A stretch of 64,000 nt of DNA, taken from Gammaproteobacteria bacterium (GTDB lineage Bacteria; Pseudomonadota; Gammaproteobacteria; Pseudomonadales; Azotimanducaceae). Shown here piece by piece: positions 24,818 through 33,571 of this stretch. Under the pieces are notes generated by a model. That model did no database searches and was not told where the DNA came from. It saw only the letters and a program-made list of their open reading frames with translations. The DNA lies in assembly GCA_009840545.1 (NCBI GenBank), contig VXNM01000008.1:130339-194338 (forward strand), written 5' to 3'. Every line of letters starts with the position of its first letter. Position 1 is the first letter of the stretch. A program made the translations under genes and the position numbers.

Positions 24818-25648
24818 CTACGGCTGGTGACCCTGTCGCTTCTGCAAGCAATAGTTGGTGGCTTCTACAAACCCCTCGATCGAACCGCAATCAAACCGTA
24901 TTCCATCAAACGCACACGCAACTATTCGGTCTGTTCGAGCTAGCGCGTTCAATGCATCTGTCAGTTGAATTTCACCTCCGTAGCCAGGTTCAGTTCTCTC
25001 AAGTTCATCAAAAATCTTGGGGACCAATATGTATCTCCCGACAATACCCAATCGGCTCGGTGCATTCTCAGGTTCAGGCTTTTCTACCAACTCGTTCACA
25101 AGGTAGGTACCATCTTCTTGTTCTACACCGTCAATGATTCCGTACTTGTTTGTTAGTTCCACAGCAACCTGCTCGACCGCGACTACGCAACACTCATATT
25201 TTCTATAGACTTCAACGAGTTGCGCCAATACTCCGAGCCCTTCGTTTAGGCAGAGGTCATCGGCGAGTACAACCCCAAACGGTTCATGCCCCATGAGAAG
25301 ACGTCCGCATAGAACTGCATGCCCCGTCCCGAGAATTTCCCCTTGACGTGTATACGCAATCGTACAGGTATCGATAAGCTCTTCTAGAGTTTGTAACGCC
25401 TCTTCTCGACTCGTGCCCTTAATTCGATTCTCAAGTTCGAAATTTGAGTCAAAGTGATCTTCAATCGCCCGCTTGCCACGGCCTGTGACGAATCCAATCT
25501 CGTGAAGACCAGCTTGAACTGCCTCTTCGACACCGTATTGAATCAGCGGCTTGTCGAGGATGGGAAGCATCTCCTTAGGCATGGCTTTAGTTGCCGGCAA
25601 GAATCGAGTCCCGTAACCGCCAGCAAGAAATAAACATTTTTTCAACAT
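24818..25648 (-). CDS. galU: UTP-glucose-1-phosphate uridylyltransferase
   Basis: Makes UDP-glucose for surface polysaccharides. The 276-residue protein has the nucleotide loop GGYGTRFLPATKAMPKEML and PILDKPLIQYGVEEA. Further blocks are ILGTGHAVLCGR, VLADDLCL, KYGIIDG, LVEKPEPENAPS and PGYGGEIQLTDAL. The first loop normally reads GAGLGTR; GGYGTR is a mild variant. ATG at 25648 gives MLKKCLFLAGG; a TTG two codons earlier is less likely. Confidence 0.92.
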   Translation of the reverse strand: MLKKCLFLAGGYGTRFLPATKAMPKEMLPILDKPLIQYGVEEAVQAGLHEIGFVTGRGKRAIEDHFDSNFELENRIKGTSREEALQTLEELIDTCTIAYTRQGEILGTGHAVLCGRLLMGHEPFGVVLADDLCLNEGLGVLAQLVEVYRKYECCVVAVEQVAVELTNKYGIIDGVEQEDGTYLVNELVEKPEPENAPSRLGIVGRYILVPKIFDELERTEPGYGGEIQLTDALNALARTDRIVACAFDGIRFDCGSIEGFVEATNYCLQKRQGHQP

Positions 25649-25811
25649 GAACAATAGCCTTGACTAACCATATCTGACTCTATAGCACCAATTTTGATCG
25701 CCTCACTCCGACCAGTTGATCCTGGGTGGAGCATCAAACTCTCCAATGCAGTTTGCTGTATCCACGACACCCGAGCCTTAGAGAACCGACGAATCCTGCG
25801 TACCAAAGATG

Positions 25812-26996
25812 TCAAGCCGGACTATGAAGCGCATCGATGGGATTTGTTTTTAGAACGAGAGCTAATGGTCGCAAAACTCCTAAACACGAAATGGCGAAAG
25901 AAACTGTAACCGTTGTGACGACATCAGATGTACGCAAGAAAGGACTGACGGCTCGAAGCGAACCGACATCAAGCGTCGGACGAAATACTGAGAAAAATGT
26001 GTCTCGCAAGTATTCGAAGGTCTCGGTGATTGCCATGCCTACTAGAACACCCACAAAGATTCCGGCTACAACGATTATTAGTCCATGCATCGCGAATGCC
26101 AAATTTAGCACTATCCGATCCGCTCCTAATGTTCTAAGAATCGCGATATCTGTTTTCTTCGAGTTTATGAGCATTGCCTGTCCCGAAACAATATTCAACG
26201 AAGCAAGAGCAATGACAAATGTGAGCAGGACAAAAGTGATGGTTTTTTCCAGACCCAATGCCCTGAAGTACTCAGCGTGAACTTGGCTCCATGTGAGTGC
26301 ACGCGGAATGTCGGCAAACAGGGCGTCAGCTTCCCACGGATTATTCAGCGTAACACGCCAATCGATTTGATCGGGGTCCAGCACGCCGCGTTGAACCAAG
26401 TCGGAAACGTGCAACACGACAAGCGGAAACGACAATCCGGCGTTGTTGGTTACATCCGCTGTCCAACGAAACCATCTTCGTTCAACCATTAAGCCTTCGT
26501 CAGTCACGACGGGAAATGTGAGCCCAAATGACTCTCCGCTAACGATGCTTCCCAACGGTATGGTGTGTGGGTTTAACGCAGCACCATTTTCTTGTTGACC
26601 CCCAATGTGTGGGCTAGTCATCGCGTCAAATTCCGCAGACGAATCTACGGCGTAGACCACCACGCTAGTTGAGTAGCCCTCCACCGTCAACAGTGCAGAC
26701 AGCTCGGCAAACCTCACGACACTCACGATCTTATTGGACTCGCGTAATGACTTGATATAGCTGGGAGTAGCACTCTCGCTAGGAACTGTCACGTGAGGAA
26801 CCACATCAAGGACTCTTCGCTCCGCATCGCGAAACAGTCCATTTTGTACAGCTACTACAACGAGCAACAATGTAATGCCCAAGACAATCCCACCAAAAGA
26901 AACCCAATTGATCGATCTGCTCACACCTCGATTCCGAGAGCGAACGTATCTCAATCCCATCCAAAGGGCTAGCCCAAACTTGGATTTAGGGCGCAT
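25812..26996 (-). CDS. lolE: Lipoprotein-releasing system permease, LolE-like
   Basis: One of two membrane subunits of the LolCDE complex that extracts outer-membrane lipoproteins from the inner membrane. It has an N-terminal helix (about 24-46), a large periplasmic domain and three C-terminal helices (about 255-395) of the MacB/FtsX type. IAILRTLGAD is the coupling segment. ATG at 26996 (MRPKSKFGLALWMGLRYV) lies inside the last codons of lolD, an 11-bp overlap, so lolC-lolD-lolE are translated as a unit. The assignment LolE versus LolC rests on gene order. Confidence 0.82.
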   Translation of the reverse strand: MRPKSKFGLALWMGLRYVRSRNRGVSRSINWVSFGGIVLGITLLLVVVAVQNGLFRDAERRVLDVVPHVTVPSESATPSYIKSLRESNKIVSVVRFAELSALLTVEGYSTSVVVYAVDSSAEFDAMTSPHIGGQQENGAALNPHTIPLGSIVSGESFGLTFPVVTDEGLMVERRWFRWTADVTNNAGLSFPLVVLHVSDLVQRGVLDPDQIDWRVTLNNPWEADALFADIPRALTWSQVHAEYFRALGLEKTITFVLLTFVIALASLNIVSGQAMLINSKKTDIAILRTLGADRIVLNLAFAMHGLIIVVAGIFVGVLVGMAITETFEYLRDTFFSVFRPTLDVGSLRAVSPFLRTSDVVTTVTVSFAISCLGVLRPLALVLKTNPIDALHSPA

Positions 26997-27672
26997 GATC
27001 TTGCAGGACGCCCTCATCAAGCCACAGGGTACGTTCCATTCGTTGTGCTACTGATGAATCATGTGTTACTACAACAAACGCCGTACGAACACGGTCACGT
27101 ATTGATTCGAGCAGTTGCAAGACACCTTCCGCGTTGAATGCATCAAGATTGCCAGTCAATTCATCGCCTAGTACAACGACAGGATCAACAACCAAAGCTC
27201 TGGCAACAGCAACTCGTTGCTTTTCGCCACCAGAGAGTTTGTGCGGCATGTGCTTGAGCCGATCCGACAGTCCCACTGCCTCGAGCAATTGGACTGCACG
27301 ATCTTCAGCCGTCTTGCGCTCGGGTCCACCTTTGATCCACAGCGGCATGGCAACGTTTTCCACAGCTGTGAACTCGGGCAATAGATGGTGAAATTGGTAC
27401 ACGAACCCCATCGACTCACTTCGTATCTTTGCGCGGCTGGACGAGTTTGCCTTGTTCATTGACCGACCTGCGACCTCCACTTCCCCAGAATCCAAATCGT
27501 CCAGTCCAGCCAATATGTGTAGCAATGTGCTCTTGCCAGAACCCGATCTACCGAGTATGGCGAGTTGCTCGCCTTCCTTCACTCTCAGGTTTACATCTTT
27601 GAGGATCTCAAGTTCAGTCTCGCCATCTCTATAGGACTTCTGTACGGACTTAGCAACAATTACGTCAGTCAT
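26986..27672 (-). CDS. lolD: Lipoprotein-releasing system ATP-binding protein
   Basis: ATPase of LolCDE. The 228-residue protein has Walker A LGRSGSGKSTLLH, the Q-loop VYQFHHLLPEFTAVEN (HHLLPEFTA is characteristic of LolD), signature HKLSGGEKQRVAVARAL and the H-loop VTHD. Walker B reads VVVLGDELTGNLD, where most LolD proteins have ADEPTGNLD, so the proline after the catalytic glutamate is a leucine. It overlaps lolC by 8 bp and lolE by 11 bp. Confidence 0.93.
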   Translation of the reverse strand: MTDVIVAKSVQKSYRDGETELEILKDVNLRVKEGEQLAILGRSGSGKSTLLHILAGLDDLDSGEVEVAGRSMNKANSSSRAKIRSESMGFVYQFHHLLPEFTAVENVAMPLWIKGGPERKTAEDRAVQLLEAVGLSDRLKHMPHKLSGGEKQRVAVARALVVDPVVVLGDELTGNLDAFNAEGVLQLLESIRDRVRTAFVVVTHDSSVAQRMERTLWLDEGVLQDHAP

Positions 27673-28972
27673 AGCGCAACACCTCGGCGGGATTCATGCT
27701 TGCCGCTCGTACAGTAGGAGAAAGTATCGCAACCAAACACAGGATCAACCCTATAACAAATACCGTTAAGAGATCTGAAAGTACAAACTCGACTCGCAAC
27801 GAATGTACGAAGTATTCGGACAATAAGTTCACATTCAACAACTTCTGAAACCAGGGAAATCCAATTTCTAAAACCCAACCGATTGCGAATCCAATAACGC
27901 ACCCAAGAAACAGACCTATAAGTGAGATTGCCATTCCTGCCGTGAGAAACGCCAGCGAAATTACCTTCCTGTCGCCTCCCAAAGTACGCAGCACCGCGAC
28001 GTCTCGCCTACGTTCCGAGACCATCATCGCTACGGTCGAAATGAGGTTAAAAGCTGCGACTGCCACCAATAGCGAGAAAATGAGAAGAAGCATGAAGCGA
28101 GAAGCCATAATCGCTTGATGAAGATATCCGAATTGATACTCGGATGACCAATAACTAACAAACTGATTGCGATCGAGCAATCTCGACCGGACAACACCTG
28201 CCAAATGCTTGGCTTGGTAGGGATCTTCGATGCGAACTTGGTAGGACGTGGCGTGCCCATTCGTTCGGTACAAGCGGCTAGCATCAGCAAAGTGCATGTA
28301 GACTCTATTTCGATCCATGAAGGATCCGGTCTCGAGCACTGCCAAAACTCTTACAGTCTTTTGTCGCGGAATATAGCCGGCCAAGGACACCTGAGTTTTG
28401 CGGACAACCAGCGTTACTACGTCGCCTCTTGAAATACCAAGCCGCTTTGCTGTAACGCTTCCCACTAGAACACCGAATGATCCTGGCAGGAGTCTTGCCA
28501 AGTCATCGTCTGCTACAAAATCCAACAATGCCGATGCGTTGTTGTGTTGGTGCGGGTCGATCCCTTGAACGAGGATGGGTTCGCCTCTGGCTCGAGTGCG
28601 AGAACCCGAGTTAACTCCTTCTACTGACCCATTGCTAGAACGTTCAAACGGCTCTCGAGATGAAACAACAAGCAATGCAACGTCTTCGACCACAGAACTG
28701 ACACCTATTACCCCCTCGATCTGGGAAACGTCGCGGAGGAATTCCTCATCAGCAAAGAATCTCTTTTTCGTTTCAATTGTGATGTGCGGCAGGATTCCCA
28801 AAATTCGCTCTCGAAGCTCGTACTCGAAACCTGTGAGAACCGCCTGAACGACCACGAGAATTGCGATTGAAAGTGAGAGACCCGCAACAGCCAAAGACGC
28901 AATCGAGGATAGAAAATCGCGGGGGGACAGCACATAGCGAATACCGATCAAGAGAGGCAGTGGTAACTTCAT
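27665..28972 (-). CDS. lolC: Lipoprotein-releasing system permease, LolC-like
   Basis: First gene of the lolCDE operon. The 435-residue protein starts with IGIRYVLSPRDFLSSIAS, then an N-terminal helix (about 22-48), a long periplasmic domain and three C-terminal helices. VMVSERRRDVAVLRTLGGD is the conserved cytoplasmic loop that contacts LolD, and MNPAEVLRYD is the typical end. It is longer than E. coli LolC (399), with extra residues in the periplasmic part (about 110-140, Ser/Arg-rich). Confidence 0.88.
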   Translation of the reverse strand: MKLPLPLLIGIRYVLSPRDFLSSIASLAVAGLSLSIAILVVVQAVLTGFEYELRERILGILPHITIETKKRFFADEEFLRDVSQIEGVIGVSSVVEDVALLVVSSREPFERSSNGSVEGVNSGSRTRARGEPILVQGIDPHQHNNASALLDFVADDDLARLLPGSFGVLVGSVTAKRLGISRGDVVTLVVRKTQVSLAGYIPRQKTVRVLAVLETGSFMDRNRVYMHFADASRLYRTNGHATSYQVRIEDPYQAKHLAGVVRSRLLDRNQFVSYWSSEYQFGYLHQAIMASRFMLLLIFSLLVAVAAFNLISTVAMMVSERRRDVAVLRTLGGDRKVISLAFLTAGMAISLIGLFLGCVIGFAIGWVLEIGFPWFQKLLNVNLLSEYFVHSLRVEFVLSDLLTVFVIGLILCLVAILSPTVRAASMNPAEVLRYD

Positions 28973-29059
28973 GTGATATCAGACAGCCGTCTTGTGACTT
29001 AGCTTCAATAAAGCAGGCTCGGCATACTCTTTCTCCTGAATATGTCCATTTTCCTTCCG

Positions 29060-29143
29060 TTACTTATTCAGATTCATTCGCCACAATACTGCGTAATCTT
29101 GCAGATCAATCATCGTCGTGGTTGTGGTTTCGACTCTTCTCAC
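29060..29143 (-). CDS. Candidate 27-residue leader or small protein upstream of lolC
   Basis: Within the 373-bp gap between lolC and apbE (28973-29345) the minus strand carries a perfect AGGAGG (29151-29156). It is followed by ATGTG: the ATG is immediately followed by TGA, but the overlapping GTG at 29143 opens a frame of 27 codons. The product reads VRRVETTTTMIDLQDYAV and ends ..RMNLNK; four consecutive Thr codons stand out. The strong ribosome site in front of so short a frame suggests a leader peptide or small protein. It matches nothing I know. The rest of the gap shows no RNA gene. Confidence 0.3.
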   Translation of the reverse strand: MRRVETTTTTMIDLQDYAVLWRMNLNK

Positions 29144-29345
29144 ATGGTTTCCTCCTAAGAATGCAGTGGACATTGCACCTCTGTATTCCCCAGCCTTCCT
29201 GGTGAATCCACGCCACGGCGATGTTAGATATGGCGTTTCTGCCGCTTAGAGCTCCTCATTACACCCAATAGTCATCAGCTAGTCGAGAGAATTCTTTCCA
29301 GCTCGATTCTAGCTTTGTCCTAGCACTACTAGCGAGCCGCGTTTG

Positions 29346-30371
29346 TCAGTCATCGAGTAGCAGCTTCATTTTGGGAGTGGTTTCCTGCACGAAACGCTGA
29401 GTTTCCTCATTCCAAGTAAGAAACAAAGCTGCTATGTCGTGTGCGGTTGCCAGTTCGAGTCCCTCCTCTCCCAGTACAAACAACGCCGTGGCAATTGCAT
29501 CCGCTTCTGTTGCCGTTGGCATGTGAACTGTAACGCTCGCCACGTTGTGATCAACTGGGTAACCTGTCGTAGCATCCAAGACATGAGGATAGGACTCTCC
29601 GTCAAATACGCGATAGTTTCTATAGTCTCCCGTGGTGGCAAGTGATCCCCGGGGCATTAAGATTTTTGTTTGGACTCCGCCACCCGACGGATTCTCAATC
29701 CCAATCTTCCAAGCACGATTTGCTTGGTTGACTCCCTTCACTCGCAACTCACCGCCAATTTCCACAAGGTAATTGTCACAGTCGGATTGATCTAACAACT
29801 CGGCGAGCACGTCTACGCCGTACCCCTTTGCTATGCCGGACAGATCAATAGTTAACGGGCGTTTTTTTCGGAGACCTGGTGGGCTGCTTCGAAACTCCAA
29901 AGCGCGGTAATCCACTTGCTTCAATAGCGTCTCGATTGTCTCGTTTGACGGTCTAGAAGATACTTTGGTGGCTCCAAATCCCCAAGCAGAGACGAGCGGT
30001 TCAATACTAATGTCAAATCGACCCGAACTTAGCCGACTAACATCGTATGCAACGGATACAACGTGGACGAGTGATTCGTCGACACCAAACCAGGACTCCG
30101 TGGGAGATCGATTGAATTGCTGCACAGTCGAGTCAATTCGGTAATTCGACATTTCCTCGTCAACCGAACTCAAAGCTTCGGTAATCTTGGAAAGTGAGAG
30201 TGTTTTCTGGCAGTCAGCAACTACACGGTAGTAAGTTCCCATCGTTGAGCCGCCATAAGACTCGTAGCCGGCGAAGTCGCATGCCGTCAGCAGAGCTGCT
30301 ATTGGCAGAATCCAGAACGGAGAGTAAAAAGACTTGGAATAGTGAATTCTTTGTTCTTCTGCAATGCACAT
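29346..30371 (-). CDS. apbE: FAD:protein FMN transferase
   Basis: Periplasmic lipoprotein that attaches FMN to target flavoproteins such as Nqr/Rnf subunits. Residues 15-32 form a lipoprotein signal ending in the lipobox LLTAC. Motifs: GSTMGTYYRVV, SIEPLVSAWGFG, TIDLSGIAKGYGVD, YLVEIGGELRVKG, and the metal/FAD site HVLDATTGYPVDHNVASVTV. About 341 residues from the ATG at 30371; a TTG six codons earlier is in frame. No flavoprotein target gene is adjacent, so the substrate must be elsewhere. Confidence 0.88.
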   Translation of the reverse strand: MCIAEEQRIHYSKSFYSPFWILPIAALLTACDFAGYESYGGSTMGTYYRVVADCQKTLSLSKITEALSSVDEEMSNYRIDSTVQQFNRSPTESWFGVDESLVHVVSVAYDVSRLSSGRFDISIEPLVSAWGFGATKVSSRPSNETIETLLKQVDYRALEFRSSPPGLRKKRPLTIDLSGIAKGYGVDVLAELLDQSDCDNYLVEIGGELRVKGVNQANRAWKIGIENPSGGGVQTKILMPRGSLATTGDYRNYRVFDGESYPHVLDATTGYPVDHNVASVTVHMPTATEADAIATALFVLGEEGLELATAHDIAALFLTWNEETQRFVQETTPKMKLLLDD

Positions 30372-30460
30372 CGTGAAACTAATCAGCAATCGAGTAGTCT
30401 TGAACTAGGGATTGTGTACTTTGCGCAATTCGATTACACACGAGGAACTACAATTTACTC

Positions 30461-31135
30461 ATGAATACAACACGATTCGCACTCGGGCTTGTCTTAGCAA
30501 TTTTCACGTTTGGCATTGCATCCGACGAGACAGACTCCGACGTGGAACAAGCAATGGAGGGCAATGCAGAAGAATCCCAAGAGTCTTCTGAGAATAGCAA
30601 TTTGAAAGAGTCAAAACAGGAAAACCCAAAGGTGCTTCTCGATACATCGCATGGAACGATAATGCTAGAGCTCTTTGCAGACAAAGCGCCGCTGACTGTA
30701 AAGCACTTTCTGTCTTTAGTGGACGACGGACACTACGACGGCATCATATTTCATCGGGCGCACAAGGGATTCGTTATACAAGCAGGTTCCTGGGACCAAG
30801 AACTGAATTCTCGCGACGTGACCGAAACAGTAAAGAACGAAGCCATGAATGGGGTCAAGAATAGCAAGGGCACCATCGCGATGGCGAGGTACGACGACCC
30901 AGACTCTGCGTCGGCAGATTTCTTTATTAACACTAAGAACAATCATATGCTCAACTATTCCGAGTCCGAGGGCAAAGCGGGGTATACCGTATTCGGAAAA
31001 GTAACTCGTGGTATGAAAGTGGTTCACGAAATCGAGAACTTGCGAACCAAGACGCAAGTCGTCAACGGTTTAGAACTCGAGAATTTTCCCGTTGACACCG
31101 TCGTGATAACACAGGCAGCGCAATTCCGCGACTAA
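30461..31135 (+). CDS. Exported cyclophilin-type peptidyl-prolyl isomerase
   Basis: Periplasmic prolyl cis-trans isomerase of the PpiA type. A signal peptide (residues 1-20, FALGLVLAIFTFGIAS) precedes an acidic low-complexity linker (about 21-55, rich in Glu and Ser). The cyclophilin core follows: HGTIMLELFADKAPLTVKHF, YDGIIFHRAHKGFVIQAG (catalytic Arg in FHR, with H replacing the usual V), MARYDDPDSASADFFIN and VFGKVTRGM. The acidic linker is unusual for PpiA. Divergent from apbE. Confidence 0.85.
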   Translation: MNTTRFALGLVLAIFTFGIASDETDSDVEQAMEGNAEESQESSENSNLKESKQENPKVLLDTSHGTIMLELFADKAPLTVKHFLSLVDDGHYDGIIFHRAHKGFVIQAGSWDQELNSRDVTETVKNEAMNGVKNSKGTIAMARYDDPDSASADFFINTKNNHMLNYSESEGKAGYTVFGKVTRGMKVVHEIENLRTKTQVVNGLELENFPVDTVVITQAAQFRD

Positions 31136-31210
31136 AGGCTCATTTGGGCTACGTTGCTATGGACTGAAAGCCCAATTAATTTGTCAACTTAAGTCTAAAG
31201 AAAACGTCGA

Positions 31211-31846
31211 ATGAATAAGAAGCTATTGCTGGTTTTCGGCCTCATAGGTGTGGGGTTGTTTTGGAGTGCGTTGGTTGCTGAGATCACCTTGAGATTTCTG
31301 CCAGGGAACTTCATCATCATGTCAATTTTGGTCTTTCTGTCATGTATGTTCTCAGGTCTCTTGGTGTATATGTTCACACGCCGCATTCTTACCAACGTGG
31401 CAAGAGACCGAAAGGATGGAAAAGTCGAAAGATCGTCAGACGCCACCCGAACACCGTCCGGCCAACCAAGAAGAGGACCCAACCAAGGTGGACAAAACCG
31501 TTCTCGTAGACCCCAAAAGTCTTCGGATCGAGAAGAGAGTACAAAGTCTGCCGATCAATCGGGTAAAGCTAGATCACGACCTGAAAGACGTCCTAGAGCT
31601 GTATCTAAGTCGGAACGGACCCAAGGTCCAAAAAACGCAAGAATCCGAGGTCAAGTCAAGTCGTACTCGCAACGGCAGTCGTATGGATTTATTCGGGGAG
31701 ACGACGGCAAACAGGCCTTTTTTCACAAGACCAACCTCGATCCTGGTTTAGACGACAAGAACATAGAAAAGGATCTTGCCGTGACCTATGAAATACGTGA
31801 AGGCGATCGAGGACCGGTTGCGACCAAAATTCAGATAGCCAAATGA
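31211..31846 (+). CDS. Membrane-anchored cold-shock-domain protein
   Basis: A 211-residue protein in three parts. Residues about 4-27 and 33-57 are two hydrophobic helices. Residues about 60-140 are a basic, Arg/Ser/Gln-rich linker. The last 65 residues form an OB-fold cold-shock domain: RIRGQVKSYSQRQSYGFIRG with the RNP1-like YGFI, then QAFFHKTNLD. Cold-shock domains bind single-stranded nucleic acid, so this protein would hold RNA or DNA at the inner membrane. The stop codon lies 9 bases before the proposed argS start. Confidence 0.8.
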   Translation: MNKKLLLVFGLIGVGLFWSALVAEITLRFLPGNFIIMSILVFLSCMFSGLLVYMFTRRILTNVARDRKDGKVERSSDATRTPSGQPRRGPNQGGQNRSRRPQKSSDREESTKSADQSGKARSRPERRPRAVSKSERTQGPKNARIRGQVKSYSQRQSYGFIRGDDGKQAFFHKTNLDPGLDDKNIEKDLAVTYEIREGDRGPVATKIQIAK

Positions 31847-31855
31847 GGGCTGTAG

Positions 31856-33571
31856 ATTAATCTTCGTGCCGAAATCTCTCGACGTCTCGAGTCCGCATTA
31901 GTTCAAGTAGGGGTCGAAGAACCTCAACCACTCGTAGCACCTGCTGGTCGTCCCGAATTTGGCGACTATCAGGCGAACGGTGCATTGCGTGCTGGGAAAC
32001 TCTTGAAAGTGAACCCACGAACGCTGGCACAGCAGCTAGTCGATACAGATGTGCTCGAAGACGTATCTTCAAACGTCGCGATTGCAGGACCCGGCTTTAT
32101 AAACGTATCTCTAGACAACGACTTTCTGTCAAGTTCGTTGGGATCTGAACCACTTGTAGCTCCCACTAACAAACCGCTTCGCATTGTGGTGGACTACTCG
32201 TCCCCGAATGTGGCCAAGCAGATGCACGTTGGACATCTAAGAAGTACAGTTATCGGCGACTCCATATCGCGGATGCTGACTCTTGCGGGTCATACGGTCG
32301 TAAGACAAAACCACATCGGAGATTGGGGAACAGCATTCGGGAAGATTGTCGCCTACATTGATGACCTCAAGTCGGACCAAGAAATCAATAGTGGTCTGGA
32401 AGACCTTGAACAACTCTACATAGCCGCAAGCCAGCGGTTTGATAGAGATTCGAGCTTCGCGTCAAAGGCACGTGAAGCAGTCTTGAAACTGCAGTCCCAC
32501 GATCCCCGGACGATGGATATCTGGCAGAAATTCATAGATGTGTCGCTACGCCACCTCGAGGACATTTACGGAAAGCTCGACATCTTGTTGACTCCAGCCG
32601 ACATAAAAGGCGAAAGTTCATTCAATGACGACTTGCCAGCAGTGATTGAACGATTAGAAACGAACGGGTTGTTGGTCGAATCGGACGGTGCACAGTGTGT
32701 GTTTATCAATGGGTTCGTCCGGAAGGACGGTAGTCGACTTCCTATGATCGTCCAAAAGTCGGATGGCGGCTACCTCTATCACACAACGGATCTAGCCACC
32801 CTGCTTTACAGAACGAGGGAACTTGAGGCGGACCAGGTACTGTACTTCACCGATGCACGACAGATTCTGCACTTTCAAATGTTGTTCGCCGTTGCAAAGA
32901 AAGCTAAATTTGCGGAGGAAGCAACTGAACTCGAACACCATGCGTTTGGGTCCATCCTCAATGCGAATGGTGAGCCACTCAAGACGAGGTCTGGAGAAAA
33001 CCCGCGTCTATCCGATTTGATCGAACAGGCGGAAATTCACGCGAGAAATGTTGTGGAAGAGAAGAGCCAACATTTAGACGTAGAGCAAAGATCAGAAATC
33101 GCCCATCACGTCGCAATCGGTGCGATCAAATACGCAGACCTATCCAAGAACCGAACGAGTGACTATAAATTCGACCTGAACACGATGATGTCCCTAGAAG
33201 GGAATACTTCACCTTATTTGCAATATGCCCATGCGCGCATTAGCGCAATCTTCGCACGAGGCGGTATCAATGGTGAGGAAATAGAGCTGGACAGGATTCG
33301 TGTCAAGCATCCTGCCGAACACGACTTGGCAGTGCGTCTATTACGGTTTCAAGAGGTCCTTGAGCAATCGATCACTGAACGCAAGGCGCATCACATGTGC
33401 AATTATCTATACGACCTAACCGTACACTTCACAAGGTTCTACGAGAAGTGCCCCGTGCTCAACACGGAATCCAAGGAACGGGATAGTCGTTTGGGACTAT
33501 GCGCCCGTACGGCTGAGAATTTGCGAGTAGGACTGGGCTGTCTGGGAATCTCAGTTCCTAAGAGGATGTAG
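31856..33571 (+). CDS. argS: Arginyl-tRNA synthetase with a probable ATT start
   Basis: Charges tRNA-Arg; class I synthetase. HIGH motif is HVGH in SSPNVAKQMHVGHLRSTVIG, and the KMSK-loop equivalent is EPLKTRSGENPRLSDLI. Only TTG at 31985 offers a usual start, but the same frame is open 129 bases upstream. That stretch encodes the conserved N-terminal domain (LRAEISRRLESALV; GRPEFGDYQANGALRAGKL). The frame closes at TAG 31853-31855, and the first codon after it is ATT at 31856, with GAGGG six bases upstream. From ATT the protein has 571 residues, close to E. coli ArgRS (577). No ATG, GTG or TTG exists between. AUU starts are known in infC and pcnB. The 3' end overlaps the convergent desaturase by 14 bases. 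Confidence 0.88.
   Translation: MNLRAEISRRLESALVQVGVEEPQPLVAPAGRPEFGDYQANGALRAGKLLKVNPRTLAQQLVDTDVLEDVSSNVAIAGPGFINVSLDNDFLSSSLGSEPLVAPTNKPLRIVVDYSSPNVAKQMHVGHLRSTVIGDSISRMLTLAGHTVVRQNHIGDWGTAFGKIVAYIDDLKSDQEINSGLEDLEQLYIAASQRFDRDSSFASKAREAVLKLQSHDPRTMDIWQKFIDVSLRHLEDIYGKLDILLTPADIKGESSFNDDLPAVIERLETNGLLVESDGAQCVFINGFVRKDGSRLPMIVQKSDGGYLYHTTDLATLLYRTRELEADQVLYFTDARQILHFQMLFAVAKKAKFAEEATELEHHAFGSILNANGEPLKTRSGENPRLSDLIEQAEIHARNVVEEKSQHLDVEQRSEIAHHVAIGAIKYADLSKNRTSDYKFDLNTMMSLEGNTSPYLQYAHARISAIFARGGINGEEIELDRIRVKHPAEHDLAVRLLRFQEVLEQSITERKAHHMCNYLYDLTVHFTRFYEKCPVLNTESKERDSRLGLCARTAENLRVGLGCLGISVPKRM

Noticed and set aside
25837..26280. 147-codon plus-strand frame opposite lolE
   Set aside because: Antisense to the clearly conserved LolE membrane domain; its Thr/Lys/Arg-rich product is the expected shadow of hydrophobic codons.
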